Shown here one piece after another: positions 6,674-14,822 of a stretch of 24,016 nt of DNA. Under the pieces are notes generated by a model. It had not been told where the DNA came from. It made no database searches and saw only the letters and a list, made by a program, of their open reading frames with translations. Made by a program: the position numbers and the translations under genes. Positions within the stretch are counted from its first letter, which is position 1, and every line of letters begins with the position of its first letter. The DNA is taken from NCBI GenBank assembly GCA_026398285.1, contig JAPLTI010000129.1, positions 1 to 24,016 of the forward strand, in the 5' to 3' direction. This stretch comes from Verrucomicrobiota bacterium (GTDB taxonomy: Bacteria > Verrucomicrobiota > Verrucomicrobiia > Chthoniobacterales > Terrimicrobiaceae).

Positions 6674-9109
6674 CGGGGCGAGTTCGCCGGAGAGGGTTTG
6701 GCCGTCGATTTTGAGCGATGGGTTTACCGTGTCGGGGACGAGGGACAATTTGCCAACGGAAGGAATGTCCAGACGCACCTTCTTGGTTTCGCCACTTATG
6801 TTGACGACTGCCAGCAGGGCCTCGTTCTCATTGACCCAAAACGAAGCAACCGCCTGATCCTCTCCGCGTAGAAGCTCTGTCCGCTTGGCTTCAAGCAAGA
6901 TCGGCATCAGCGGATTGATCTCGGCGGGCAGCGACATCATTCCCTGATACAATTCAGGGAATTTTTCCAGTTGGAAGCCCGGGGTCGGCGGCTTCAAATA
7001 ATCTTCGAAGGTATAAAAGATGAGACCGCGCACACCGGCCACGAGCGATTGCCAGACTTGATTCCGCACCTGTTGATAGGTCGGAATTTGCTGGGGTTCG
7101 TAGCCGTGGCAGGACAACACCGCGATCGGCACGGAGTCGGTCGCTGCAGCACATGCGACCAGTTCGACCATTTCCAGATAAACAGGCGCTGCACGGAGCG
7201 GGCCACCCTGGCCTGACGGAACTTTTATGAGTGGATACGGATCAGTGATGATAAGGCTCGAGGCGAAGGTGTAGTCCTTGATGCGGCTCTTCGTTGCCAC
7301 GACGGTGTAGGTGGGCACTTGGGGATCGGCCTTGCGGAGTTGCATATGCACCTCTGCAACTTTGGAGGGCGGAATGGACCAGAGTTCCGGCTCGTCTTTG
7401 GTTACCCAGGCGAATGCCCGGCGCGGAGAGGGTCCCGCTTTCAACAATGCATCCACGCCACGGCCTTCGCCGATCACCCAAATGTTGAGCTTATCCGCTT
7501 CTTCGAAGAGTTTCTGGGCGGTCTGGGGATCCTCATAAACATAGGTGTAAATGGAATTGTAGCCACCTGCGGCCAATGCTCGCAGACCCTCGATCTGGCG
7601 GGCAGGCGGCAGGTTGTGCATGACATGATACATGCCGAGCGGGAAAAATCCCCGGCCTTCGACATAGAGCTTGCCGCGATTCACGAGCACGCGCGGCGTT
7701 TCGTGAGAACGAATCTCGGTCGAGGCTTCACCGAGGAGCTGGTTCCCTTTGAGAAGGCGGGCAGTGACTTCCACGGTGCTCCCCGGGGGAACTTCGGCGA
7801 ATTCCATCACGCGGGTGAAACTGGCCGAATCGGGAGTGAATCGAGGCAGGTTTTTCCCTCCCGCGTTGATCTCAACGGTGCAGTCCTTAAGGTCGGTTCC
7901 CAGCTCCGGCGCAAGCGTGAGATCGAACCGAATGGATTTCCTCTCCGGGTAAAGGTTCGGATCCAGCGAAATCAGGGCGATGGTCGAGGGAATGACCAAT
8001 TCGCGTTCCACTTGCGCCACCTGCTGGCCTGCGGCACTGATCTCGAGTTTGACGGCCTGCGGTCCGTCCCCCGCCAGATCGACGGGAATCTGCACATCGG
8101 TCGCCGCATTTGGCGGAAGGTTGGCGGATTGATCAAAAGTCGCAGAACCCTTCGAATTCTTGGCCACGATCCGGAGACTGACGGGGGTCGCGTTTTGCGT
8201 GCTGTTGCGCAGCGTGACGAGAACCGAGCGTTTGCCGGGAAGTGCCGGTCCCAAGTCGAATTTCTCCAGAGCCACTCCTTTCTTCATACCCTGCTCATGA
8301 AAGCGGAGATTGCCTAGCAGACCAGCAATGGCCCTTGGTCCCCGCGCTTTGCCAAATTCACCAGCCGCGAGCAGAACGAGCGAGCCTTTGCCAACCGACC
8401 GGACGAGCATCCTGCTCGGACCCGAGCTGGAGACAAGGGCGGATTGCCAAGCAGAACTAAAGTTGGTGAGCCCGGCCCAAGCGTTTTTATTGAGCATGAC
8501 ATCGCGAATATCGGTGGGAATCGTAAGGGCCCAGTGGTCGGTGGCCTTTCCCGACATGTCGAAGTTCACGCCTACCGCAGTGAGAACGCCACCTTCGAAA
8601 GGTGCAGCCGTCACGGGATAGTCGGGGCCGAACTGGTCGGTGAATTTTGCAAGAACATTGTCGTAGTTGGCGGCAATCACGACAATCGATCCGCCGCCCT
8701 GCAGGAAGTCGAGCCATTGCTGCCGATGACGGCCAAGGTCTTGGACATTCTTAAAATTTCCAGCCGTCGCCAGCACCACGAATTGAAACTCCGATAAACG
8801 CGGGATCAATTCTTCGACACGGGTGTTCTCGAAGGATTCAATCTTCCAACCGAGGATTTTTTCAGCACCATCCAACTCGCCTTTTCTGCTGCCTTCGGCA
8901 TACGAGCTGTAGATCAGTGCCACGCGGGGGGTGTGCTCTTTTGGGGCAGCTACCGGATTCGGCACAGGCGACACGGCAGCCGCCGGATTCGGCGTAGGCG
9001 ACGCGGCAGGTTGGGAATTGGACGATTGCGAAGTCTGCCGCTCCTTGCAGCCTGGAAGAACAATCAATAACGCAAGACAGATAGGGGCGATGGATTTTAG
9101 GAGGATCAT
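6641..9109 (-). CDS. Lipoprotein with amidotransferase-like domain and glycosidase-like TIM barrel
   Basis: 822 residues. A lipoprotein signal ends in LPGC (Cys21), so the protein should sit in a membrane facing outward. A Pro/Ala linker (residues 33-57) contains two decapeptide repeats. Residues 62-270 resemble a class I glutamine-amidotransferase-like (ThuA/GATase-type) fold (RVALIYSS, FQFVVLATAGNF, GGSIVVIAANYD). Two Ig-like beta regions follow at about 285-470. A barrel starts with LYVEGRGFFPLGMYHV (481-496) and contains FAWVTKDEPEL with D572-E573 at the usual acid/base position, then RGLIFYTFED, and a C-terminal beta domain ending at 822. The 677-residue protein at 20804-22837 has a similar barrel. 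Substrate unknown. An operator-like site lies 90 bp upstream. The ATG at 9109 is fixed by the signal peptide; no Shine-Dalgarno is seen. Confidence 0.82.
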   Translation of the reverse strand: MILLKSIAPICLALLIVLPGCKERQTSQSSNSQPAASPTPNPAAAVSPVPNPVAAPKEHTPRVALIYSSYAEGSRKGELDGAEKILGWKIESFENTRVEELIPRLSEFQFVVLATAGNFKNVQDLGRHRQQWLDFLQGGGSIVVIAANYDNVLAKFTDQFGPDYPVTAAPFEGGVLTAVGVNFDMSGKATDHWALTIPTDIRDVMLNKNAWAGLTNFSSAWQSALVSSSGPSRMLVRSVGKGSLVLLAAGEFGKARGPRAIAGLLGNLRFHEQGMKKGVALEKFDLGPALPGKRSVLVTLRNSTQNATPVSLRIVAKNSKGSATFDQSANLPPNAATDVQIPVDLAGDGPQAVKLEISAAGQQVAQVERELVIPSTIALISLDPNLYPERKSIRFDLTLAPELGTDLKDCTVEINAGGKNLPRFTPDSASFTRVMEFAEVPPGSTVEVTARLLKGNQLLGEASTEIRSHETPRVLVNRGKLYVEGRGFFPLGMYHVMHNLPPARQIEGLRALAAGGYNSIYTYVYEDPQTAQKLFEEADKLNIWVIGEGRGVDALLKAGPSPRRAFAWVTKDEPELWSIPPSKVAEVHMQLRKADPQVPTYTVVATKSRIKDYTFASSLIITDPYPLIKVPSGQGGPLRAAPVYLEMVELVACAAATDSVPIAVLSCHGYEPQQIPTYQQVRNQVWQSLVAGVRGLIFYTFEDYLKPPTPGFQLEKFPELYQGMMSLPAEINPLMPILLEAKRTELLRGEDQAVASFWVNENEALLAVVNISGETKKVRLDIPSVGKLSLVPDTVNPSLKIDGQTLSGELAPLEIATLRWKR
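8945..9004 (-). repeat. Two 30-bp tandem units in the lipoprotein linker
   Basis: Units at 8945-8974 and 8975-9004 encode SPTPNPAAAV and SPVPNPVAAP. They form the flexible spacer between the lipid anchor and the first folded domain. Confidence 0.8.
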
Positions 9110-9127
9110 GGTTCAGTTTGGTTTACT

Positions 9128-9260
9128 GGTGGGAGCGTTGGTATTGATGGAGAAGGCGAGTTTTAAGCGTGAAATGATGCCATTCAAACGGTAATTCCTG
9201 TTACAGTATCATCATGTTTTAAGGGCCTCAGCGTTTCCAGCGGAGGATCTTAATTTCGAG
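9128..9260. repeat. 133-bp direct repeat, copy 2, with a remnant gene end
   Basis: Matches 6541-6673 base for base in length. The right end (9228-9260), read on the minus strand, encodes LEIKILRWKR and a stop, nearly the same as the C-terminus of the lipoprotein at 6641-9109. No coding sequence upstream of it survives. This indicates a former second lipoprotein gene in tandem, most of which was lost. Confidence 0.88.
9199..9211. promoter_or_regulatory. Candidate LacI-type operator before the lipoprotein gene
   Basis: TGTTACAGTATCA matches TGTTA-N3-TAACA with one mismatch in the right arm and sits 90 bp upstream of the lipoprotein start at 9109. Confidence 0.5.
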
Positions 9261-9777
9261 TATATAGCAAAGCAGACGCAGCGCGATCCAGGGGCCTTTC
9301 TTGAGCTGATATTCAAACAGGCAGGGTGGTTCCTGTAGTTGAGTCTCTACGAGGGGCTGGGAGGTTCGACAGAATGATGGATGACAGAATTATTTTTTGG
9401 GGGTGATCCGCCTACGCGCTTTGCGACTCCGGCGTGACAGGTCTGGCTGCGCGCTGCCGCGCGGTTTCTGTGGAGGCGTCTCTGTGAGCAGCGGAGGGGG
9501 CTCCGATTCGGCAGTCATAGACAGCCGCTACAAACCCGCGCGGCGGCGCGTTTTGGTATCTTGGGAGGGTTCATCGTCCTCGCATGACCCAAGTTTCAGC
9601 CGCGAGGCGGCGTCCTCGTGATCCTGGGGTAGGGATCGCCAGGCCCTTGGCGTCCCAAACTTCAGCCGCAAAGCGGCGTTCCTGCCTGATGCGATGGCGG
9701 CGTTGCCGCGCAAATGGGTCAGCGGCGGCGCGCCGACCCTACCTTGAATCAACGAGCGCGCTGCCGCGCGGAGCTTA
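9261..9777. repeat. Repeat-rich gene-free region
   Basis: About 520 bp with no gene. A segment at 9379-9440 matches 23822-23880. A GCGCG-CTGC-CGCGC hairpin is at 9449-9462 and again at 9756-9769. Segment 9567-9743 matches 23884-24016 as far as the window runs, and its last 57 bp (9687-9743) match 20648-20704 exactly. It also contains the perfect hairpin GCGGC-GTT-GCCGC (9697-9709). Open frames here come from the repeat and are not genes. Confidence 0.8.
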
Positions 9778-10090
9778 AAGCTCAACCGCGAAGGATTCGA
9801 TGTCGGCGCTGGTAATGGCCGCGCGGTGAAGGTGCGTGAGTTTTTTGGTGTCGATGATTGTCTCGATTTCCTCACGCAGACCCTCTGGCACTCTCTGGAA
9901 CCGGATTTCCAACGCTTCGAGAATGGCTTGTTGCTGCGAGAAGATCAGACCTTCCTCACGACCTTCTTGGCGGAATTGTTCGGCGAGTGACATGGCGATT
10001 TTGCTGAGTTTCGGGTTGCGTAGAGATTTTAGTGTCCTGCGAAAGGATGGCTTGGCAAGGTCTCGGTCCATGATGTAGCGCATCAGCAAA
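9778..10090 (-). pseudogene. Truncated Rpn family gene (C-terminal part only)
   Basis: The minus strand encodes about 100 residues (LLMRYIMDRDLAKPSFRRTLKSLRNPKLSKIAMSLAEQF... to IESFAVEL) clearly homologous to the C-terminal third of the Rpn protein at 76-1095. The nuclease core is missing. Just upstream, 10088-10125 resembles 1132-1165, which lies upstream of the intact gene, including the shared stretch GACGATTTTGAC. So the copy lost an internal block of roughly 690 bp but kept both ends. The frame stays open to 10155, but a function is unlikely. The QEG linker repeat is also reduced. The stop codon is again followed by a GC hairpin. Confidence 0.85.
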
Positions 10091-10267
10091 GGGTGGAATG
10101 GGACGATTTTGACGTGTTGCGGAAAACAGATATTCGCACGAAGAAACGGAGACACAAAGGAGGGCGATTAATGAGAAAAACTTACCGACGCTTCCGGAGG
10201 CCCGCGCCCTACCCATCCCCGCGCAGCATGGATAAAAGTCCATGCTGCGGCTTTCAGGGATATCAGA

Positions 10268-10978
10268 TCACTTCGTGAGCAAATCGGCGGTCAGTTCCTC
10301 TTCGGTCAATGCGCGATCGAAGACCTTTACGGATTTGATCTCCATGCCGTATTTGGCCGGAGCGCCAATCAGGAATGGCTGGCTGACTTGCTTGATTGAA
10401 GGGAGGAGGAATTTTTGAGCTGTTTTGTGAGTTTGCAAATGCATGCCGTCGTTCCCATAAATCGAAAGCGAGGCCAGTTCACCCTGCTTCCAACGGAGAA
10501 CAAAAATTCTCCACTGATCTTCAGGGATGGCATAACCGCCCCCCTCACTCAGAACCTTTTGAGATGTTCCATCGGAGCTCAGACTGAATAGGATCATTTT
10601 GTTTGGATCAAGAATCAAAGCGGCCGATCGATCGTTGGAGGCAGCGAACCAGCGTCCCATAATCGGTGTAAAAATTTCGGGAATACCAGGATTGGAAAAT
10701 TTGGCCCTCAAAATCCAAGTGAACTCCGCAGTCGAGAAGAGGGGATCCCCCTCGGCATAGGGAATTTCAATGGCCTTTTCGCTTTCCAAAGCTACGCAAG
10801 TGTTATTGGAACCGGCAGGCAACTCGGCAATCTCCCGGGCTTTCTCGCTTTTATCGACGGCCACACCATTGCCAGCCTGGATGTTCAAGACAGGTTCCGG
10901 AGTGGATTGGGCATTGAGCGAGCTTGCAGAAATCGAAAGGCAAGCAAGGAATGAGAGAAGTGTGGGTTTGGTTTTCAT
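10268..10978 (-). CDS. Secreted LamG / concanavalin A-like lectin-domain protein
   Basis: 236 residues. A signal peptide (MKTKPTLLSFLACLSISASSLNAQS) ends near residue 24. The rest is a single LamG-like domain: FTWILRAKF, IMGRWFAASNDRSAALILDP, DQWRIFVLRWKQGELASLSIYGNDG and the typical ending IKSVKVFDRALTEEELTADLL. Such domains bind glycans or act as spacers. It is the last gene of the unit running from 15536, with 46 bp between it and the large GH42-like protein upstream. It may bind the same polysaccharide at the cell surface; no catalytic residues are expected. Confidence 0.8.
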   Translation of the reverse strand: MKTKPTLLSFLACLSISASSLNAQSTPEPVLNIQAGNGVAVDKSEKAREIAELPAGSNNTCVALESEKAIEIPYAEGDPLFSTAEFTWILRAKFSNPGIPEIFTPIMGRWFAASNDRSAALILDPNKMILFSLSSDGTSQKVLSEGGGYAIPEDQWRIFVLRWKQGELASLSIYGNDGMHLQTHKTAQKFLLPSIKQVSQPFLIGAPAKYGMEIKSVKVFDRALTEEELTADLLTK

Positions 10979-11024
10979 TATTTAGGGGTTTTATTCGTTG
11001 TTTGGTTTTTGTGCTGGGGAATTT

Positions 11025-14000
11025 TTATTGACCTGCGCTCTCCGCATTTTTTCCGCTCAAGATGATATTGTCTATGCGGACATTTCCGGGAGCTTGAGGG
11101 CTGTCGGTAGCGCCTAAGAGGTAAATCTGGAAAGTCACCGGCCGGGCCAACTTTTGCAGTGAGACAACGGGACTGAGATCGACGCTGTAGGAATCAAACT
11201 CTTCGTTGGTGTTGCCAGTGCGGTTGCGCAGGTCCCCTCCCCCGACACGCTCGGAACGGCCATCCACTTCGGCATACACGGCGTATTGTTTGGGTGAATT
11301 TTCGTTGCTTCTTTGGAGCATGAAGTCCAAGCGTTCGAGGGCGATCGTTTTCCCTGCAAACGGTGACGCCTTGAATCCAAACCACGCGCCCTTCTGGACC
11401 ATCTGGTCTTCAGTGCCTGCGCCGAAGGCTTTGGCATTCATGAAAAGCGAGTGTGGAGGAACCCCATTCCCGCTTATGTCGAGATGGCTGTCATCAATAC
11501 CGGATCCTGTCAGGAGTGCGGAGGATTGTCCTGCGGGAAACTTCACCACAGGTTTAAGATCCTTCGGCTTTGGCTTATTGGCAGGATCGATGGTGAAATC
11601 GAACTGCACGAGCGTTCCCTGCTTGATCGGTGCCGCATTGCCAGGTGTGCTGCCAGGCAGAGTTTCCTTGTCGCCCAAGGCAAAAAGGTAGGTTTTGTAG
11701 GCTTCGAGATCTAACATATGCTCCTTGGCGAAAGGCTGCGACGGAAACGCCCCGTTCACCTCGGAGAGTGCCGCTGGCGTTTTCAGAGAGATCAGGACAT
11801 TGCCGCTCAACTGCGGATGAACCATGAGAAACTTCTCATTGGCGGCAACGGCATACTGGATGGGAGCTACACGCCAAGCGGCCGCACGCTCCGCGAGTGC
11901 GGCAATCGTGCTGCGGCGCAGAGAGTGGGTGCCGGCAAAGACACTGGTCCAGCCCTCATGCTTGCGCTCGGCAAAACCGCACAGGTTGCCGCCAGGGTAA
12001 TTCGCGAGGCGACGGGCTTTGGGATCTTGCACAACAAGGCCAAGCTGCGGATCGAGTTTCAGCCCCTCGGACTCACTGCGCAGGATTCCTTGGTCGATCT
12101 CGTCCCTGCTTTCGACAGCAAGTCGCAGGCTCCTGCTGCCACCCTTCACGCGCACGGCAAGGAGGTTGGTGCCTTTCTTGAGCTTGAGAGGGAAAACAAA
12201 GTTGTCGGAAGCAATGTTGGGAAATTCATTCCCGAATCCCGCAGTGTCGAGAAGCTTCTCCCCATTGAGATACCAAGTCATCCACCAGTCGGCTCCCGCT
12301 CCGATAAGCACCTCGCGCTCCTCGGGGGATTCAATGCGAGTGAAGGCCCATACAACCTCCTCGGCCGCCTGCGATCCTAGAGGCGAAAAATTCGGCATGC
12401 ACCCATTGCGTGGGATCGGACAGGCGAGTTTGGTAATGCCGCCAACTTCCATCTGCGCCGGAATATTTTCCGGCACGGGCGTCACGGTCGAGTTTGCAGG
12501 GAACGGTCCGAAAGCGGTCCACTCTGTAGGCAGCGCGAAGCTTGGCGCAGGCTTGCCGACAAGCAAAGGTTCCGTCGAGGCTGAAGCACTCTGAGACTGG
12601 GCCGCAGCTGCAGGCACGACCTCCATGCCGATGATTTGACTCAGGCGGGCAGCATCTTTTTTCTGGAGATTGAAACCCGTGCCTTGAAGGAAGCAGAGAA
12701 CATTGTTGTTTGCTTTGAGCTTCTCGATGGCGGCTGCAGTTGCATCGTCGATCTCGAGGAGATTGTTAAAAATGTATAGCTTCGCGGCAGGCACTTTGCC
12801 GGCCTTGAAATCCTCCAAGTAGTAATAACCGTAAGGCACACCGGAGAGATCCAATTCGGAACGCTGGCCGCTCGACCATGTCATGTGCAGGTCGCCAAGC
12901 GCACCTTTCAAATAATCGGTGGAGCGCTCGTCGTAGATGACAGCCACTTCGGCACCAGTGGGAGCCCCTGCCGCCGTTCTTGCCTGCTCAAGGGAGTTAC
13001 GCAAGACCGACATCTCGTGCTGAATGAGAGGATCCTGATGAGTTTGAGCCCCCTCGACGGGATCAATGAAGACACTGTGGCCGCCGAGCGCAATGCGCCC
13101 GGTCTCGCGGAGCCAAGCGCTGCGAAGCTCATCGGGAGTGGCAGTGCGGCCGACCATACGAGCGCTGACATTGTAGCCGGGGCCAAGATTCTGACTCTCG
13201 TAATTCTTGTTTTTCCAGGTCCGGTAATCGAGATCGAACAGGATGGGTTTGTTGTTGAGGCGGAAGGAATCGAAGACGGCAAGCGCGCCGCCTGGGCTGG
13301 CGGGAGCCAAGCGCTGGTTGTAGCGCACCGGTGCATTTACGTAATCCAGCTCCTTCGAGTTCATCAAGCGAACATTGGCTGTCATGTTCGCCCGCGCGCC
13401 ATTGTCACCCGAACTCGTTCCAATCAGGAGCGGCTTGGAGGCGGATTCACGGATCATGCGGGCGATGTCCTCGGCGAGGGTGACGCGGCCGTCGGCGATG
13501 AACTCCTTCCAGTTTCGCTGTTGCTCCTCGGTTTCCGGATCGTGAAAGCGTGGCGTGCCGATCAAGGAATCGGCAGGCGGTGGCGCAGCCTGATCAAACG
13601 ATGCGATCTTCTGATTCCACGCGATGGAGAGAGCATCGGGCGTTCCATATTTTTTCTTCAACCACGCCTGCCAAGCCTGCACGGCCGGCTTGCTGTAATC
13701 ACTCCACGCACGGGCATCCTTGGCCTTGGCGGCATTCGGTCCTTCCCACAAATAAAACTGCGCGTCCTGCGCGCCGCCGATCAGATAACCGTCCACTTGA
13801 TCTCCGCCAGGTGAGCTTTCCACCGTCTTGACAAACTCCTTGATCGCCGGGCGAAGGTCCTCGCGCAGCTTTTGTGAGTAGAACGACCAAGCCAGCACCT
13901 CGCGCTTCTTGGGGTCGGGATCATTGCCCACCCGTTGAAAATGGAAGTTCACCACAAATGGCTCGCCACGGTCGTTGCGCAAAGCCTCGTCCGGATTTTC

Positions 14001-14462
14001 ACTGACCCACTCGGGATAGGTATCGAGCTGAAGCCAGAAAATGATCCGTGCCGTCGGATGCTGCTGCTTGACGAGGTTGAGGAGCTCGCGCACCGAGTCG
14101 CGATCGTAAGAATCGCGGCCATTCCAGAAAGTGCGAATGGGATAGGGCTCGCCCGCGATCTTTTGCGGGAGAAATCTACGCATCGCTCCGTGCCAGCCAA
14201 AATTCACCCCCAGCACGACCGTTTCCATTCCGGCCTGCTTGAGAACAGTGAGATCGAGTTTCTCTTTGGTTTGATGGATCGTTCCCCAGTCGCAACCAAC
14301 CACATTGGGAAGTATCGGTGACTGTGATGGCACAGCGGCTTTCTTCTTTGCGGTGGGCTCAGGACTTTTTGCTATGGAATTCTGTAGCGAGAACTCAATG
14401 GCAAGCAAAGCGAGAACCAAAGTGGCAAGGCGGAGATGAGATGGGTTCGGTAGTTTTGTCAT
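11025..14462 (-). CDS. Large secreted GH42/beta-galactosidase-like multidomain protein, possibly inactive
   Basis: 1145 residues. An N-terminal hydrophobic segment (RLATLVLALLAIEF) acts as signal or anchor. Residues 50-490 form a GH-A type barrel (VVGCDWGTIHQ, ARIIFWLQLDTYPEW, DQVDGYLIGGAQDAQFYLW, KPILFDLDYRTW). Residues 495-620 resemble the amidotransferase-like domain of GH42 (AEVAVIYDERS, AKLYIFNNLLEID). A beta-sandwich domain follows (TEWTAFGPFPAN, GADWWMTWYLNGEKLLDTAGF), then a region like a GH42 C-terminus, and finally another beta-sandwich ending IDNIILSGK. The usual acid/base Glu appears replaced by Gln235 and the usual nucleophile Glu by Asp410, so it may bind rather than cut. I chose ATG 14462 because the hydrophobic segment then lies near the start; an upstream start at 14543 would overlap the neighbouring gene. 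It lies 13 bp after that gene. Confidence 0.8.
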   Translation of the reverse strand: MTKLPNPSHLRLATLVLALLAIEFSLQNSIAKSPEPTAKKKAAVPSQSPILPNVVGCDWGTIHQTKEKLDLTVLKQAGMETVVLGVNFGWHGAMRRFLPQKIAGEPYPIRTFWNGRDSYDRDSVRELLNLVKQQHPTARIIFWLQLDTYPEWVSENPDEALRNDRGEPFVVNFHFQRVGNDPDPKKREVLAWSFYSQKLREDLRPAIKEFVKTVESSPGGDQVDGYLIGGAQDAQFYLWEGPNAAKAKDARAWSDYSKPAVQAWQAWLKKKYGTPDALSIAWNQKIASFDQAAPPPADSLIGTPRFHDPETEEQQRNWKEFIADGRVTLAEDIARMIRESASKPLLIGTSSGDNGARANMTANVRLMNSKELDYVNAPVRYNQRLAPASPGGALAVFDSFRLNNKPILFDLDYRTWKNKNYESQNLGPGYNVSARMVGRTATPDELRSAWLRETGRIALGGHSVFIDPVEGAQTHQDPLIQHEMSVLRNSLEQARTAAGAPTGAEVAVIYDERSTDYLKGALGDLHMTWSSGQRSELDLSGVPYGYYYLEDFKAGKVPAAKLYIFNNLLEIDDATAAAIEKLKANNNVLCFLQGTGFNLQKKDAARLSQIIGMEVVPAAAAQSQSASASTEPLLVGKPAPSFALPTEWTAFGPFPANSTVTPVPENIPAQMEVGGITKLACPIPRNGCMPNFSPLGSQAAEEVVWAFTRIESPEEREVLIGAGADWWMTWYLNGEKLLDTAGFGNEFPNIASDNFVFPLKLKKGTNLLAVRVKGGSRSLRLAVESRDEIDQGILRSESEGLKLDPQLGLVVQDPKARRLANYPGGNLCGFAERKHEGWTSVFAGTHSLRRSTIAALAERAAAWRVAPIQYAVAANEKFLMVHPQLSGNVLISLKTPAALSEVNGAFPSQPFAKEHMLDLEAYKTYLFALGDKETLPGSTPGNAAPIKQGTLVQFDFTIDPANKPKPKDLKPVVKFPAGQSSALLTGSGIDDSHLDISGNGVPPHSLFMNAKAFGAGTEDQMVQKGAWFGFKASPFAGKTIALERLDFMLQRSNENSPKQYAVYAEVDGRSERVGGGDLRNRTGNTNEEFDSYSVDLSPVVSLQKLARPVTFQIYLLGATDSPQAPGNVRIDNIILSGKNAESAGQ

Positions 14463-14475
14463 ATTTGTTTGAAAT

Positions 14476-14817
14476 TTATTTATCCATCGCCTCCAGCGAT
14501 ACGCTGGAGACCTTGCTCTCGGCGTTTGTTCCCTCGAATCCAATCACCAGCTTCTGGGGCGACTTGTCTCCTTCGGGATTCGTCACCATCACGCCCGAGT
14601 AAACCCAGGTTGACCCTCGATCCTCATCCGGCATCCCAAGAGCATTTTTCAAAACAGCCCTGGTTGAAAATGCCACGAACTCGCGCACCGTGTCCTGATT
14701 CCACTCGCGCGATCGCCAGTCCGTCGAACCAGCACCCATCACTGCGGATGAACAGAAGAAAAGAGGAGCAACAAGTGTGAAGACAATTTTTCGTAGGGAG
14801 GGCATTATTTTATTCAT
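14476..14817 (-). CDS. Small secreted protein, unknown family
   Basis: 113 residues. The start MNKIMPSLRKIVFTLVAPLFFCSSAVMGAG is a clear signal peptide, cleaved near residue 29. The mature part of about 84 residues has two possible beta hairpins (STWVYSGVMVTNPEG, QKLVIGFEGTNAESKVSSVSLEAMD), and the ending resembles the last strands of a carbohydrate-binding beta-sandwich. It is therefore a small glycan-binding module or a remnant of one. The spacing is tight: 5 bp after the pseudopilin gene and 13 bp before the large GH42-like gene, which supports co-translation. ATG 14817 was chosen over upstream codons because it places the signal peptide at the start; ATG 14805 is also possible. I do not recognise the family. 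Confidence 0.68.
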   Translation of the reverse strand: MNKIMPSLRKIVFTLVAPLFFCSSAVMGAGSTDWRSREWNQDTVREFVAFSTRAVLKNALGMPDEDRGSTWVYSGVMVTNPEGDKSPQKLVIGFEGTNAESKVSSVSLEAMDK

Positions 14818-14822
14818 AAAAT

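Noticed and set aside
9528..9875. 115-codon minus-strand open frame through the repeat region
   Set aside because: It runs through the dispersed hairpin repeat, and part of the same peptide also appears from the copy at 20648; this is repeat DNA.
10120..10145. Possible further AraC-type half-site (ATATCTGTTTTCC on the minus strand)
   Set aside because: Only one weak half-site, no partner 20-21 bp away, and no gene of the regulon directly downstream.
12885..13814. 309-codon plus-strand open frame over the large GH42-like gene
   Set aside because: Shadow of the real gene on the opposite strand.
14463..14543. Longer start for the 1145-residue protein at 14543
   Set aside because: It would add 27 polar residues before the signal segment and overlap the small secreted gene by 68 bp.
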